Assembly (NCBI GenBank): GCA_003024175.1
Contig: MDYQ01000137.1
Location: 64,001 to 78,910 of the forward strand
Reading direction: 5' to 3'
From: Planoprotostelium fungivorum
Lineage: Eukaryota > Evosea > Variosea > Cavosteliida > Cavosteliaceae
Length of the DNA: 14,910 nucleotides
Shown here: one piece after another, positions 1-8,048 of the stretch
Numbering within the stretch: the first letter of the stretch is position 1
Layout: each line of letters opens with the position of its first letter
Notes under the pieces: model-generated
Told to the model about the DNA's origin: nothing
What the model saw: the letters and a program-made list of their open reading frames with translations, nothing else
Databases searched by the model: none
Made by a program: the position numbers and the translations under genes

Positions 1-1161
1 GCTCTGGCTCAATTCGGTGGTGACGAAGGTGTTGAGATCGATTCTCTGCGTGTGAAGAACCGTCTCACTCTTCATGTCTAAGGCGGTCGTGACGTGCGCT
101 TCTCTTCCGTTGGATGATACGAGGATGACCCATCTGCTCGTGATGAGAAGAACGACGGTGCATGATTCTTCACTTGTGTGGGTCTGAGTTGGAGTACCAG
201 CCCTTCTTGGAGATCTCTTTGGTGGTGGTGACGAGTGTGTTGTTCTGTGTGGACCACACTCTGACCTTCAAGTCTGCGCAGAAGGAGTAGATGTAACCTC
301 CGTGATACACCATCGCCTTCACCGGTGACCCAGACGATTTGTACAGAAAATAACTGAGCCCGGGCTCGATCAATTCCGTCTCTGCAGACACAAATTCCTT
401 CACCCCTGCTCGTCGTCACGTGAGAAGAAAACTCAGTCTCTCACTTGGATTGGATTGAATGGAAAGCATGTACAGGCTCCCGTTGGCAGCACCCACGATG
501 ACTCTCTTGTTCTCGTGTTCGGTGGTTGCGGACAAGCAAGTCGTGGTCGCTCCCTTTGCGACGGAGATGGAGCGGTGGTTCGTGTCAATCTTGAAGTCAA
601 AGAGTACGCTCTGAGCACCGTATTGCTGTTCTATTCAGATCGTGAGGGAGGAATGGAAAGCTCACCATGGAGGAAGGATGGGTCAACAGGAGACGATGGA
701 GTCTTCCCCTCTCGGTGACGACAAAGATGGAGAGATACATCTTGTTATCTTGTGAAGTGAGAAGGATGTACAGAGGGAGAGGGATGCACTCACCGTAAGA
801 TGAGATGAAATGGACCACCTGGGGAATCAGATCTGATTCAAATCGGATTCTCAATTTGTTCTTGTCCATGTTGAAATCCATAGATATATCCACCAATTCT
901 AGAATCTCTCCTTGTGTTCTCCTGCAAGATATCAGATCTGATATGACAATCAGATCGATGAACCTACCAATATAGGAAACGTCTGGAAGCACTAGGCATT
1001 CCATGTGTGATAGGGAATCCTCCTCCTCTTGTAGGTTTTTCTACCAGCGAAGATTCATTGGCCAGGGAATCGCTTACAGAGAGTGAAATCCATTTGCTAT
1101 TGTCCTCACTCTCATATACGTTGACCTCTTTGTAGCTGCTGGGAGCTGGAGGTTCTCCCAT
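1..1161 (-). CDS. NUP160: Nucleoporin NUP160/Nup120 homologue, N-terminal part (truncated by window edge)
   Basis: Six exons on the minus strand: 1161-968, 921-794, 748-666, 625-445, 405-174, 133-1 (317 codons, frame kept throughout; introns 39-46 bp, GT...AG). NUP160 is a scaffold subunit of the outer-ring Y complex (Nup107-160) of the nuclear pore. The call rests on remembered similarity to the N-terminal beta-propeller of vertebrate NUP160. FLYW-RTQGEILEL (about residues 62-74) matches a WKTSGDTLEL-like segment. HRLLLTHPSSM (125-135) matches HRLLLPHPSRM. DLKVRVW (240-246) matches DHKLRMW. All three occur in the same order. The start at 1161 is the only in-frame ATG near the 5' end; the frame stays open to 1218 but only with a non-ATG codon. 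The alpha-helical C-terminal half lies beyond position 1. The 749-793 intron is a multiple of three without a stop, so an ORF caller would read through it. Confidence 0.87.
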
Positions 1162-1257
1162 CTTTGATGTGATCACAGGGAATAATATAAACAGATCAGC
1201 TCTTTTTTTGATTTTCAAAACATTTTCGCGCCCATAGAGAACAACACGTAGACCGCC

Positions 1258-1500
1258 TCACGCCCTACTATCTTTAGACAGAAGAGGATTGACTAAAATG
1301 TATGAAGGAATATTGATTTTATTTGATGTGATGTGATCTGATCCATCGAACCGATGCCAAGGGAATTGAAACATGTTTGGAAAGGGTAGATATCTAGATC
1401 CATATTCCTGAATCTCTCTGTAGATGAGAAAAGGGCCGATCCAACGCCTCTTCAGAGACTGCATTTTATCACCTGCATTGACGAAAACCAGGACTTCTCC
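1258..1500 (-). pseudogene. Decayed fragment resembling a Ty3/gypsy integrase C-terminal region
   Basis: On the minus strand one open frame starts with GEVLVF and runs through DKMQSLKRRWIGPFLI, then a degenerate stretch containing LPFPNMFQFPW. In Ty3/gypsy polyproteins the C-terminal part of integrase commonly has a G-D-x-V-L stretch, then K-L-x-x-R-W-I-G-P-F and a Y-R-L-x-L-P-N-M-x-x-H-x-V-F-H segment. The first half fits well; the second only loosely, as expected for a relic. No reverse transcriptase, RNase H or LTR is recognisable nearby, so it is a dead fragment, if it is one. A short chance match is the alternative. Confidence 0.45.
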
Positions 1501-1505
1501 TCAAA

Positions 1506-1635
1506 GTCCCGTGCCCAATCTCTTTACAAGGGTTGAAGTCGAGATGGTGACGTTGTACGAGGACCTTCCATCATTCAGTCATTACAAATCTGGTTGGCAA
1601 CCTGCTAACGGTCCCGTGCCCAATCTCTTTACAAG
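1506..1635. repeat. 25-bp direct repeat, two copies 105 bp apart
   Basis: The 25 bases at 1506-1530, beginning gtcccgtgcccaatc, recur exactly at 1611-1635. A looser pair (ttccatcattca, about 1566 and 1660) follows each copy, so the whole segment looks like an imperfect local duplication of about 100 bp. No coding role is apparent. Confidence 0.85.
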
Positions 1636-2032
1636 ACCTGTGGTGGATAGTCATTCTATTGTTCCATCATTCACTCCATTGTGGACGTCCAGGTCAGAGC
1701 CAGAGGATTGTCGGCCCTGTGTATGACTTGTTCTTCCCTCCTGTCCTCACGTCATCATGTGAGCTCAACTGTCTATCCTCGCCCTCTAGTCCCACTTCTC
1801 TTATATTTACAGTAACCAGCAGTACCTTCTCCTGTGTGGGCTGGTCGGGTGGAGTCCTCCAGACAATTGTCCGCCAGTCGCTCACTCGTCAAATAGAAGC
1901 GGAAAAATTCTCCTGTTCTCCAAACTGCCGCTCTTCACAGGTTTATTCGTGAAAATCACAGCTGAGGGCTGAGAGTTGCCAGGAAGCCCCCTCATCCCCC
2001 GAGGTATGGAAATAGATTCTGACGGTCAAACG

Positions 2033-2071
2033 GTGAGTTCAAAACATTTCTGACGTTTCGATTCACCATAG
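2033..2071 (+). other. Candidate 5'-UTR intron of the receptor kinase gene
   Basis: The 39-bp stretch starts with gtgagttc and ends with caccatag, the same size and borders as the coding introns downstream. It lies 70 bp before the start codon. Splicing it does not create a frame joining the signal peptide, so it would be a leader intron. A short upstream ATG frame begins at 2006. Confidence 0.4.
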
Positions 2072-2141
2072 AGACGCAGTCATACCCCCGACTGGATCCA
2101 TTCATTCCATTTGTATCCAGCAGAAGTCACACGCGGTCGGC

Positions 2142-5100
2142 ATGAGGTTCATCATCTTGCTGCTGTGCGTGTCCACCGTCCTGGCTTGTGACGCTACGAA
2201 CACCTGCGAGAATAACTTCTGTTGTTCATCCAGTGGATAGTGAGTTGAAGAGTGGAAAGACAGTGCAGCTCATCTTTCACCAGCTGTGGAAGCACCTCTG
2301 ATTACTGTGGTGCGGGATGTCAATCGGGCCCGTGCGGCTCTACACCCAACTCCACCCTCACCGGTTGCATGATCTCAGGCTGCTCTTCAGACACACCGTG
2401 CTGTTCGAAATACGGATAGTGAGTTTCACCATTAATTACATGATGCTCATTGGCATCAGCTGCGGGAGCACATCTGACTTCTGCTCCCCCGCAAATTGTT
2501 ATTCGGGATGTTTATCCACGAGCTCTACCTCTTCCACCAGTTCCACCTCTTCTATCTCTTCTACTTCCTCATCAACAACCGCTTCAAATGCGACGACTGG
2601 CTACGCCAGCTGCTTAGATAATCCCAACGGTTGTGCCGCAACGCCCGATTCACCCTGCTGCTCGAAATACGGATAGTGAGTATTATTTCATTTTATTTCT
2701 AGTCGCTCATTTTCCCAGTTGTGGCAGTACGTCAGACTTCTGCTCGGCCAGCAATTGCTATTCGGGATGCTCCGAGAACAGTGCCACCTCTACCACATCT
2801 ACCACCTCCACCTCTTCCTTCACCTCTTCCTCCACCTCCACCTATAGCTCCGCGGCAACAACCAGCACTGGATATGCGACCTGTGTAGATAATCCCAACG
2901 GTTGCGCGGCAACACCTGATTCACCCTGCTGCTCGAAATATGGATAGTGAGTCCCTCTTCACCTCATCTCAGTCCCATCACATGGCATCATCGTGACACG
3001 GAAACTCATCTCCTCCAGCTGTGGAAATACGACGGAATATTGTGGAATCAACTGTCATTCTGGATGTCCCACCACCTCCAGCAAGTCTTCCAACGTGACC
3101 ACCAGAACATACGCCACTTGTGGGGAGAATCCAAACGGCTGTTCCGCCACACCAGACACACCCTGCTGTTCTTCATTCGGATAGTGACTCTTCCCATCAT
3201 CTAGCACTACCTGACTCCATCAGTTGTGGAAGTACATCCGATTACTGTGGTGCGAATTGCATCTCTGGGTGTCCCACGGTGGTTATCACTCAGCCGACCA
3301 CGACCCTCACTGGATGTGCTCTCGTCACCAACGGTTGCTCTTCCACACCCGATACACCATGCTGTTCCGTCTACGGATTGTGAGTCTCTTCCGCATGACA
3401 TCATGATGACGTCATCAGTTGTGGTAGCACGGACGAATTCTGCGGAGCCAACTGTTATTCTGGCTGCCCTGCCACCAACAACACCACCCCCGCCACGAAA
3501 ATCACGCTCAACTGCCTCCAATTGGGATGTGAAGACGCTCCTCAGGGTCCCTGCTGCTCCATCTACGGATAGTGAGTTCCATCTCCCTCCGTCGTCTCAC
3601 AATCGACAGCTGCGGGCAAGACGCGGCTCACTGTGCGGGTGTCACGTGCGTCAGCGGACCCTGCTATTCTGACCCAGGAGCCCCTACCTTCGATACCGTT
3701 CCCGCCATCAACCCGAACGAGAGGGTAGTCATGGGTTATTATCCCTCGTGGGACGCCACACAGGCCACTGACTGTAGAGTCCCACCCGATTGGACGGATC
3801 CAGATCGGTACACGCATTACACCATCGCATGGGCCACTGTCAACGGTGATTTCACCATCAGCGCGGAGAATAACGACGATGTGGGGTGGTACAATCAAGT
3901 CTTGCGATTGAAGAAGAGAAACCCCGACGTGAAGATTCTGGTGAGAAGCGTGTGAAGGAGAGGGTTAACGGAGGTAGATCTCACTGAGAGCCGCCACGAC
4001 CGCTAGTTCCGCCGAATTCATCGCCCTCACGAACGCAAATTCGGCCGTGAAGAACGTCTTTGCCAATCATTCGGTACAATTCGCCAGGAAATATGGATTC
4101 GATGGTATCGATATCTACTGGTGGGTGTTCTTTATCTTCTCCATCATCCATGTCATCGGATTGAACCAAGACAGGGAATACCACGGAACGAATGCAAACG
4201 AATACAAGGTTTTCCAAGCCCTCAGAAGTGTCATCCAAGCGGATGCTCTCACTCACGTGCGTCTCTTTGTCACCCTGATTGACACATCCTCATTCCACCA
4301 TTCTGACGTAACACAGAATGATACTCTCATCCTGACCTCCACTTCGGGCGCTCTCAGTTCCGCCAGGGCCGCATGGCTCTCACCTTCCGTTCCTTACGGT
4401 GAATCACACGTCCTCCATTCATCTCACCCCTCCAGTGGATCTGTTCGTCGTCATCGGTTACGGCTTCAGTGATCCACTGAGCAGTCTACTGACGGACGCC
4501 ACTTCAGCCTGGAACGGATCTTACAATCTGGTGGGAAGTCATCTCGACATCCTCAAACTGTACAATACCAGTGGTGTACCCACCAACAAGGTACGGTTCT
4601 CTCCATCGAAATGCATTGAGAGATGTACAGACTCTCATCTCTTTCTTCACGGGGGCAGCGGTGTTTCAAGTGAATACGAACGGAATTTCGGGCAGTCAAC
4701 TGTACAAGATGGGTAATCCCACCACTTTCTCTCCATTACCCAGAAGCAGTGTCTGCACTCAGATCGCCGTGCGTACCATCTGATGACTGTACGTCTCACC
4801 GATTACCAGGGAGACGCTCAATACATAGAGATCGTCAATCTGGCCAATTCGAACGGGTGGACGACCATGTGGGATTCTTACACCAGCACACCCTACATCG
4901 TCAATCAGAACGGAACCCAGTTGATCTCATACGAGGACACGACTCTGGCTGACATCAAGATCAACTATGGAATACTCAACAGCTACGCCGGTGCCATGAT
5001 CTGGACTCCCCCTCGTTACACGGTGGTCACCGATCACATCTCCTCTCGGATGTTAGGAAACGAAACGAAGGCATCCATTCAGGCCACTCTGCCTCCCTCC

Positions 5101-7995
5101 CTCAGCGGTGAGTCCTCTCTATCCTCTCCTTCTCATCTCTGACAGTGGATCTCTCTCTCAGTCCCTCTTCGGGTGTCATCGGTAGCACTGCCTTCAACGT
5201 CACCAGCTCGTGGAGCACCTTCTCTCCTCCCCTCACCTACACTTACTCTTACACGGCAGACTCCAACACCATCACCTTCGCCACGACTTCTTCCTCCACC
5301 TCTCCCTGTGTCCTCTTTATCTCCTCTGGAAACTCCATCCAAGTGACCGTGAAGGTGACCGACAGCAAGGGAAGGAGCACCTCGAACACCAAGACCTTCC
5401 TCTTGACCGCAGGGACTAATTCGGTGACCACACAGCTGACGGCCATGGATCAATGCTCGAATCTGAACAACACGGTCTCTACCACGGGTCTACTGCAGAA
5501 CCTCCTCCAACTCACTTCATCCGCAACGGGATCGGACAAAACGGCCGTGGTGAACAAGATAGTGAACCTTCTCGTCGATTCTTCCTCACAGAAATTGGAC
5601 TCGGATCAGGCGACACAGAGGACCAATGTCATGTACCAATTGTGTGGATCTTCGTGTCCCCTGACGCAGTTGGTGACGGTATTCAACACGATGATGAGCA
5701 GCAACGAGGACAAGGTGAGAGGGTGGATCACGTGGAGAGAACTGATGGGATCAGGCTTACACGTCCACGTTTGCCACCTCTGCGGTGCAGACGTTGTCCG
5801 CCATGTTGTCTGCATCCGCTTCTCAGAAGAGGAATGCGAACCAGTGGTCCACTCCCATCCGCAGTGTGAGTCCCATCCTCCCTGATGTAAATCTAACACT
5901 CTACAGATCGTCGAGAAGGTGATGGACAATCTTCTCTACAACTGCAGTTACGTCAATAGCGCACCCATCACATCTTCCACGTCTGTTTTAGGGATATCGG
6001 TCTTGTGCACGACATCAGGACAGATCAATCTGTCGCCGGGGGGTACCAACATCACCATTCCACCCGGTGTCCTCGTAGACAAATGTGAGATCTACATCAT
6101 CAGTACGTCTGACGTGTTCCAGCGGGATTGTTCCAGATCAAATCGGTGTACTGGTACGGCGGGGGCGGAGTGTCGAATGCCTCTGCACCCATCGTATCTC
6201 TCACGGTGACACCCGGAATCTACGACAATCTGTCGAGTCAGATCTCCGTTTCCATGGGAACCACCACCGGTACCTCACTGTTCTGCGCTTCACGTCAGAA
6301 CTACACCCTCTCCTTTGAGAAGGATTCCAACTGCCAGCTGACGGAGACGAACGGCATCACCTACTGCAAGTGCAACCACATGACCGATTACACGGTTTAC
6401 TCTGCGTCATCATTGACGAATGAGGGATCTACAACCACCGGAGGATCTTCTTTTCCTCTGTGGATCATCGCCATCATCGTGGTGGTGGTGCTGGCGGCCG
6501 TGGCCACCGTGGTGGTGGTGATCATTGTCAACCGAAGGAACCACCGAGAGAGGGAAAACATCTTTCAGATGCAGAGAATGATGCCCACCTACGAGATCAA
6601 CGACAGGTTCAAGTTGAACACGGACGAGTTCAGTGACCTACACGAGATCGGACAAGGTGCCTTCGGTGTCGTCTTCAGGTGAGAATGTTACGTAGAGGAA
6701 GAGACTGAGGAGATCAGTGCAAAGTGGAGAGAGATGCAAGTGGCCGTGAAGCAGCTGAAGAACGTGCACGCCACGGAGAAGGAGGTGCAAGAGTTTGTGG
6801 CAGAGGTGGACCTGTTGCAGGTGACGATGCGAGACGTAGATCGATGTAGACTGACGAAACGATAGCAATTGCGACCTCACCCCAACGTCATCTTACTCAT
6901 CGGTGAGTGAAAAGATCAGAGTTGAATGATTCTGACGGTGATAGGTCTCCTGGTCCCTCCCGATCCTCTCTCGATCGTAACGTGAGCCATGATCATCCCT
7001 CTCCGTATTCATCTCATCCCTCTAAGGGAGTTCTGCGAGCACGGATCTCTGTACTCTTTCCTGCGAAAGAATCCATGCAGCCTGGAAATGAATTACACGT
7101 TCATCGTGGGTATCGCCCGTGGTATGCTACATCTACACCGAGAGAACATCATGTGAGAGAGAGGTCATCATCGACCATTGACACGCTCAGTCACCGTGAT
7201 CTGGCTGTGAGAAACATCTTGCTCACGGGAAGTCTGGTGAGGGAGGAATGGAACGAGAGAGACTCACTCTCTTCAGATTCCCAAAGTCTCTGATTTCGGT
7301 CTCTCACGAACGACGAACGCTGATCCTGACACGGCTGCACAGTGAGTGTCACCTCTCGCTGAATTCATCATACTCATTCCCATAGAACACAGACAAACGT
7401 GGGCCCCATCAAATGGATGGCCCCAGAAGCCATCATGAAGCGAGAATATTCCCGTAAATCAGACATCTTCTCCTTTGGGTGATCGAACGATATCGTACTC
7501 GTGCGGGAATCTGACGAACGACAGAGTGGTGGTGTGGGAGATCTTAGAAGTGTGCGATCCTTACCCCGAGTTGAACCCCGTGGAGGCTGCTGTAAAGATC
7601 ATCCAAGAGGGCCTGAGACTGAGCATACCCGACAGCGCACCAGAGGACCTCCAGTGGATCATGAGAGGTGAGGACATTGCCTGGCTCAGACGTCAGCTCA
7701 TTCGAATGCAGAGTCGTGGAGGACAGATCCCATCACCCGACCCACCTTCTCAGATATCATCCACATGCTTGCTCCAGATGATAAGAAGTTGTACACTCCA
7801 GATAATAGCGCACCCAACACTGGGCAGTATCAACTGCCCAACACCTCGACGGATCTGGAGTACACTTCGTTGGACACCCAGACGGAGAATTGCGCTTCCA
7901 CTGAGACATTACAAGAACTGGCGGGATCAGGACATTACGCTGGTCTCCCCGGCAGCAACTACGCTGGGTTCTCGCCCTCGGAGGAGAACGTGTGA
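2142..7995 (+). CDS. Chitin-binding, chitinase-like receptor tyrosine kinase (SP-7xCBM18-GH18-REJ-GAIN/GPS-TM-TK)
   Basis: Exons: 2142-2239, 2284-2418, 2460-2675, 2719-2946, 3019-3183, 3224-3379, 3419-3571, 3610-3951, 3989-4120, 4175-4256, 4317-4398, 4436-4590, 4631-4712, 4763-5107, 5146-5714, 5755-5865, 5907-6084, 6123-6678, 6718-6820, 6866-6902, 6945-6981, 7027-7152, 7191-7236, 7277-7341, 7386-7478, 7525-7667, 7712-7995. Together they give 4719 nt, 1572 residues plus stop, in frame at every junction. Residues 1-15 are a signal peptide (MRFIILLLCVSTVLA). Then come seven hevein modules (about 16-405), GH18 (about 421-770), REJ-like (about 791-885), GAIN/GPS (about 890-1170), a membrane helix (about 1188-1212), a tyrosine kinase (about 1246-1498) and a tail with five tyrosines. 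Inferred role: type I plasma-membrane receptor binding chitin and signalling by tyrosine phosphorylation. Least certain splice choices: the donor at 3952, acceptor at 4762 and the donors gtgcgt (4257) and gtaatc (4713). No cDNA supports the model here. Confidence 0.85.
2187..3672 (+). other. Seven tandem hevein-type (CBM18/ChtBD1) chitin-binding modules, each split by a phase-2 intron
   Basis: Across each of introns 2240-2283, 2419-2459, 2676-2718, 2947-3018, 3184-3223, 3380-3418 and 3572-3609, splicing creates the hevein signature C-C-S-x-x-G-Y/F | C-G-x-x-x-x-x-C. The best copy reads CCSKYGY-CGSTSDFC. The serine and aromatic residues that bind GlcNAc in hevein are kept in most copies. Module 6 has F (YGF) at the junction and module 7 has CGQDAAHC. 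Exons 2-7 are all multiples of three (135, 216, 228, 165, 156, 153 nt), so each can be duplicated without a frame change. Linkers in exons 3 and 4 are rich in Ser/Thr, probably extended and O-glycosylated. Confidence 0.9.
3719..5030 (+). other. GH18 chitinase-like domain with altered catalytic motif
   Basis: The domain opens with ERVVMGYYPSW (from residue 421), a typical GH18 beta-1 strand. YGFDGIDIYWEY (533-544) is the beta-4 active-site strand, completed by splicing out 4121-4174. GYGFSD lies at the beta-6 position, and LISYEDTTLADIK and GAMIW (W756) close the barrel. GH18 enzymes need D-x-x-D-x-D-x-E: here D536, D539 and the acid/base E543 are kept but the third Asp is Tyr541. The beta-3 S-x-G-G motif reads RSVAA, although that spot depends on the donor chosen at 3952. 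The beta-6 M-x-Y-D appears as I-G-Y-G. Together these suggest a weak or inactive hydrolase that may still bind chitooligosaccharides. Confidence 0.82.
5146..5425 (+). other. REJ/PKD-like extracellular domain
   Basis: DLSLSPSSGVIGSTAFNVT followed by PPLTYTYSY and a V-K-V-T-D-S-K-G-R strand resembles the REJ region of polycystin-1-type proteins (pattern P-S-x-G-x-x-x-x-T-x-F, then P-L-x-Y). It lies directly before the GAIN/GPS block, the same order as in polycystin-1. Homology is from pattern recognition only; a generic Ig-like fold is the alternative. Confidence 0.55.
5430..6405 (+). other. GAIN domain ending in a GPS autoproteolysis motif
   Basis: A helical stretch with Cys-containing segments (about residues 890-1040) resembles GAIN subdomain A. 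The beta-rich C-terminal part ends in the GPS pattern: C1131, C1147, C1158-K-C1160-N-H1162-M-T1164-D-Y. In adhesion GPCRs and polycystin-1 the peptide bond in H-L|T is cleaved by the domain itself and the two halves stay associated. Here the His and Thr needed for the reaction are both present (H-M|T). The GPS is followed by a short Ser/Thr/Gly linker and the membrane helix. Confidence 0.8.
6455..6529 (+). other. Transmembrane helix with basic stop-transfer
   Basis: About 25 residues made almost only of I, V, A and L (starting PLWIIAIIVVVV) are followed by NRRNHRERE. This positive cluster on the C-terminal side predicts a type I topology, with the kinase in the cytoplasm. Confidence 0.95.
6629..7770 (+). 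other. Cytoplasmic tyrosine kinase domain
   Basis: Motifs in order: glycine loop GQGAFG (1253-1258), VAVK with K1273, alpha-C E1291, HRDLAVRN (1364-1371), DFG (1384-1386), PIKWMAPEA around residue 1410, SDIFSFG, and a closing R-P-T-F-S-D-I-I. HRDLAVRN and PIKWMAPEA are typical of true tyrosine kinases rather than of the TKL group. All residues for ATP binding and phosphotransfer are present, so activity is expected. The segment between DFG and APE has no tyrosine (LSRTTNADPDT...), unlike most animal receptor kinases. The tail (1499-1572) has tyrosines at 1506, 1518, 1529, 1554 and 1562, possible docking sites for SH2 proteins. Confidence 0.93.
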
Positions 7996-7996
7996 T

Positions 7997-8002
7997 AATA
8001 AA
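7997..8002 (+). terminator. AATAAA poly(A) signal overlapping tandem stops of the receptor kinase gene
   Basis: The stop codon region reads TGATAATAAA: the TGA at 7993-7995 is followed at once by TAA, and AATAAA sits at 7997-8002. The 3' UTR must therefore be very short, ending inside the 53-bp gap or just within the opposing gene. Confidence 0.65.
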
Positions 8003-8025
8003 CCATCTTGATTTGATCAATGTAT

Positions 8026-8031
8026 TTTAAT
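8026..8031 (-). terminator. Candidate poly(A) signal (ATTAAA) of the beta-helix gene
   Basis: Read on the minus strand, ATTAAA lies 18 bp past the TAG stop (8049-8051). It is a common variant of AATAAA and is the only candidate before the opposing gene begins. Confidence 0.4.
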
Positions 8032-8048
8032 GTACCGGACATTTCTAA

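Larger units (their letters stand above)
1162..2141. other. Intergenic region between two divergently transcribed genes
   Basis: About 980 bp lie between the start codons of the NUP160 homologue (minus) and the receptor kinase gene (plus), so it should hold both promoters. I see no convincing TATA box or intact gene. It contains a decayed integrase-like fragment (about 1258-1500), a 25-bp direct repeat (1506-1530 and 1611-1635) and a candidate leader intron (2033-2071). The minus frame at 1694-1885 is open but resembles nothing I recognise. Confidence 0.6.

Noticed and set aside
1694-1885. Minus-strand frame upstream of the receptor gene
   Set aside because: Short, no motif, and in a region already showing decay and duplication.
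3207-3521. Open frame on the minus strand opposite the hevein exons
   Set aside because: It lies wholly within well-supported plus-strand exons with cysteine-patterned modules; low-complexity Arg/Gly/Thr composition marks it as a shadow.
5133-5453. Minus-strand open frame of about 106 codons
   Set aside because: It overlaps the REJ/GAIN exon 5146-5714, whose frame is supported by domain pattern and splice phase.
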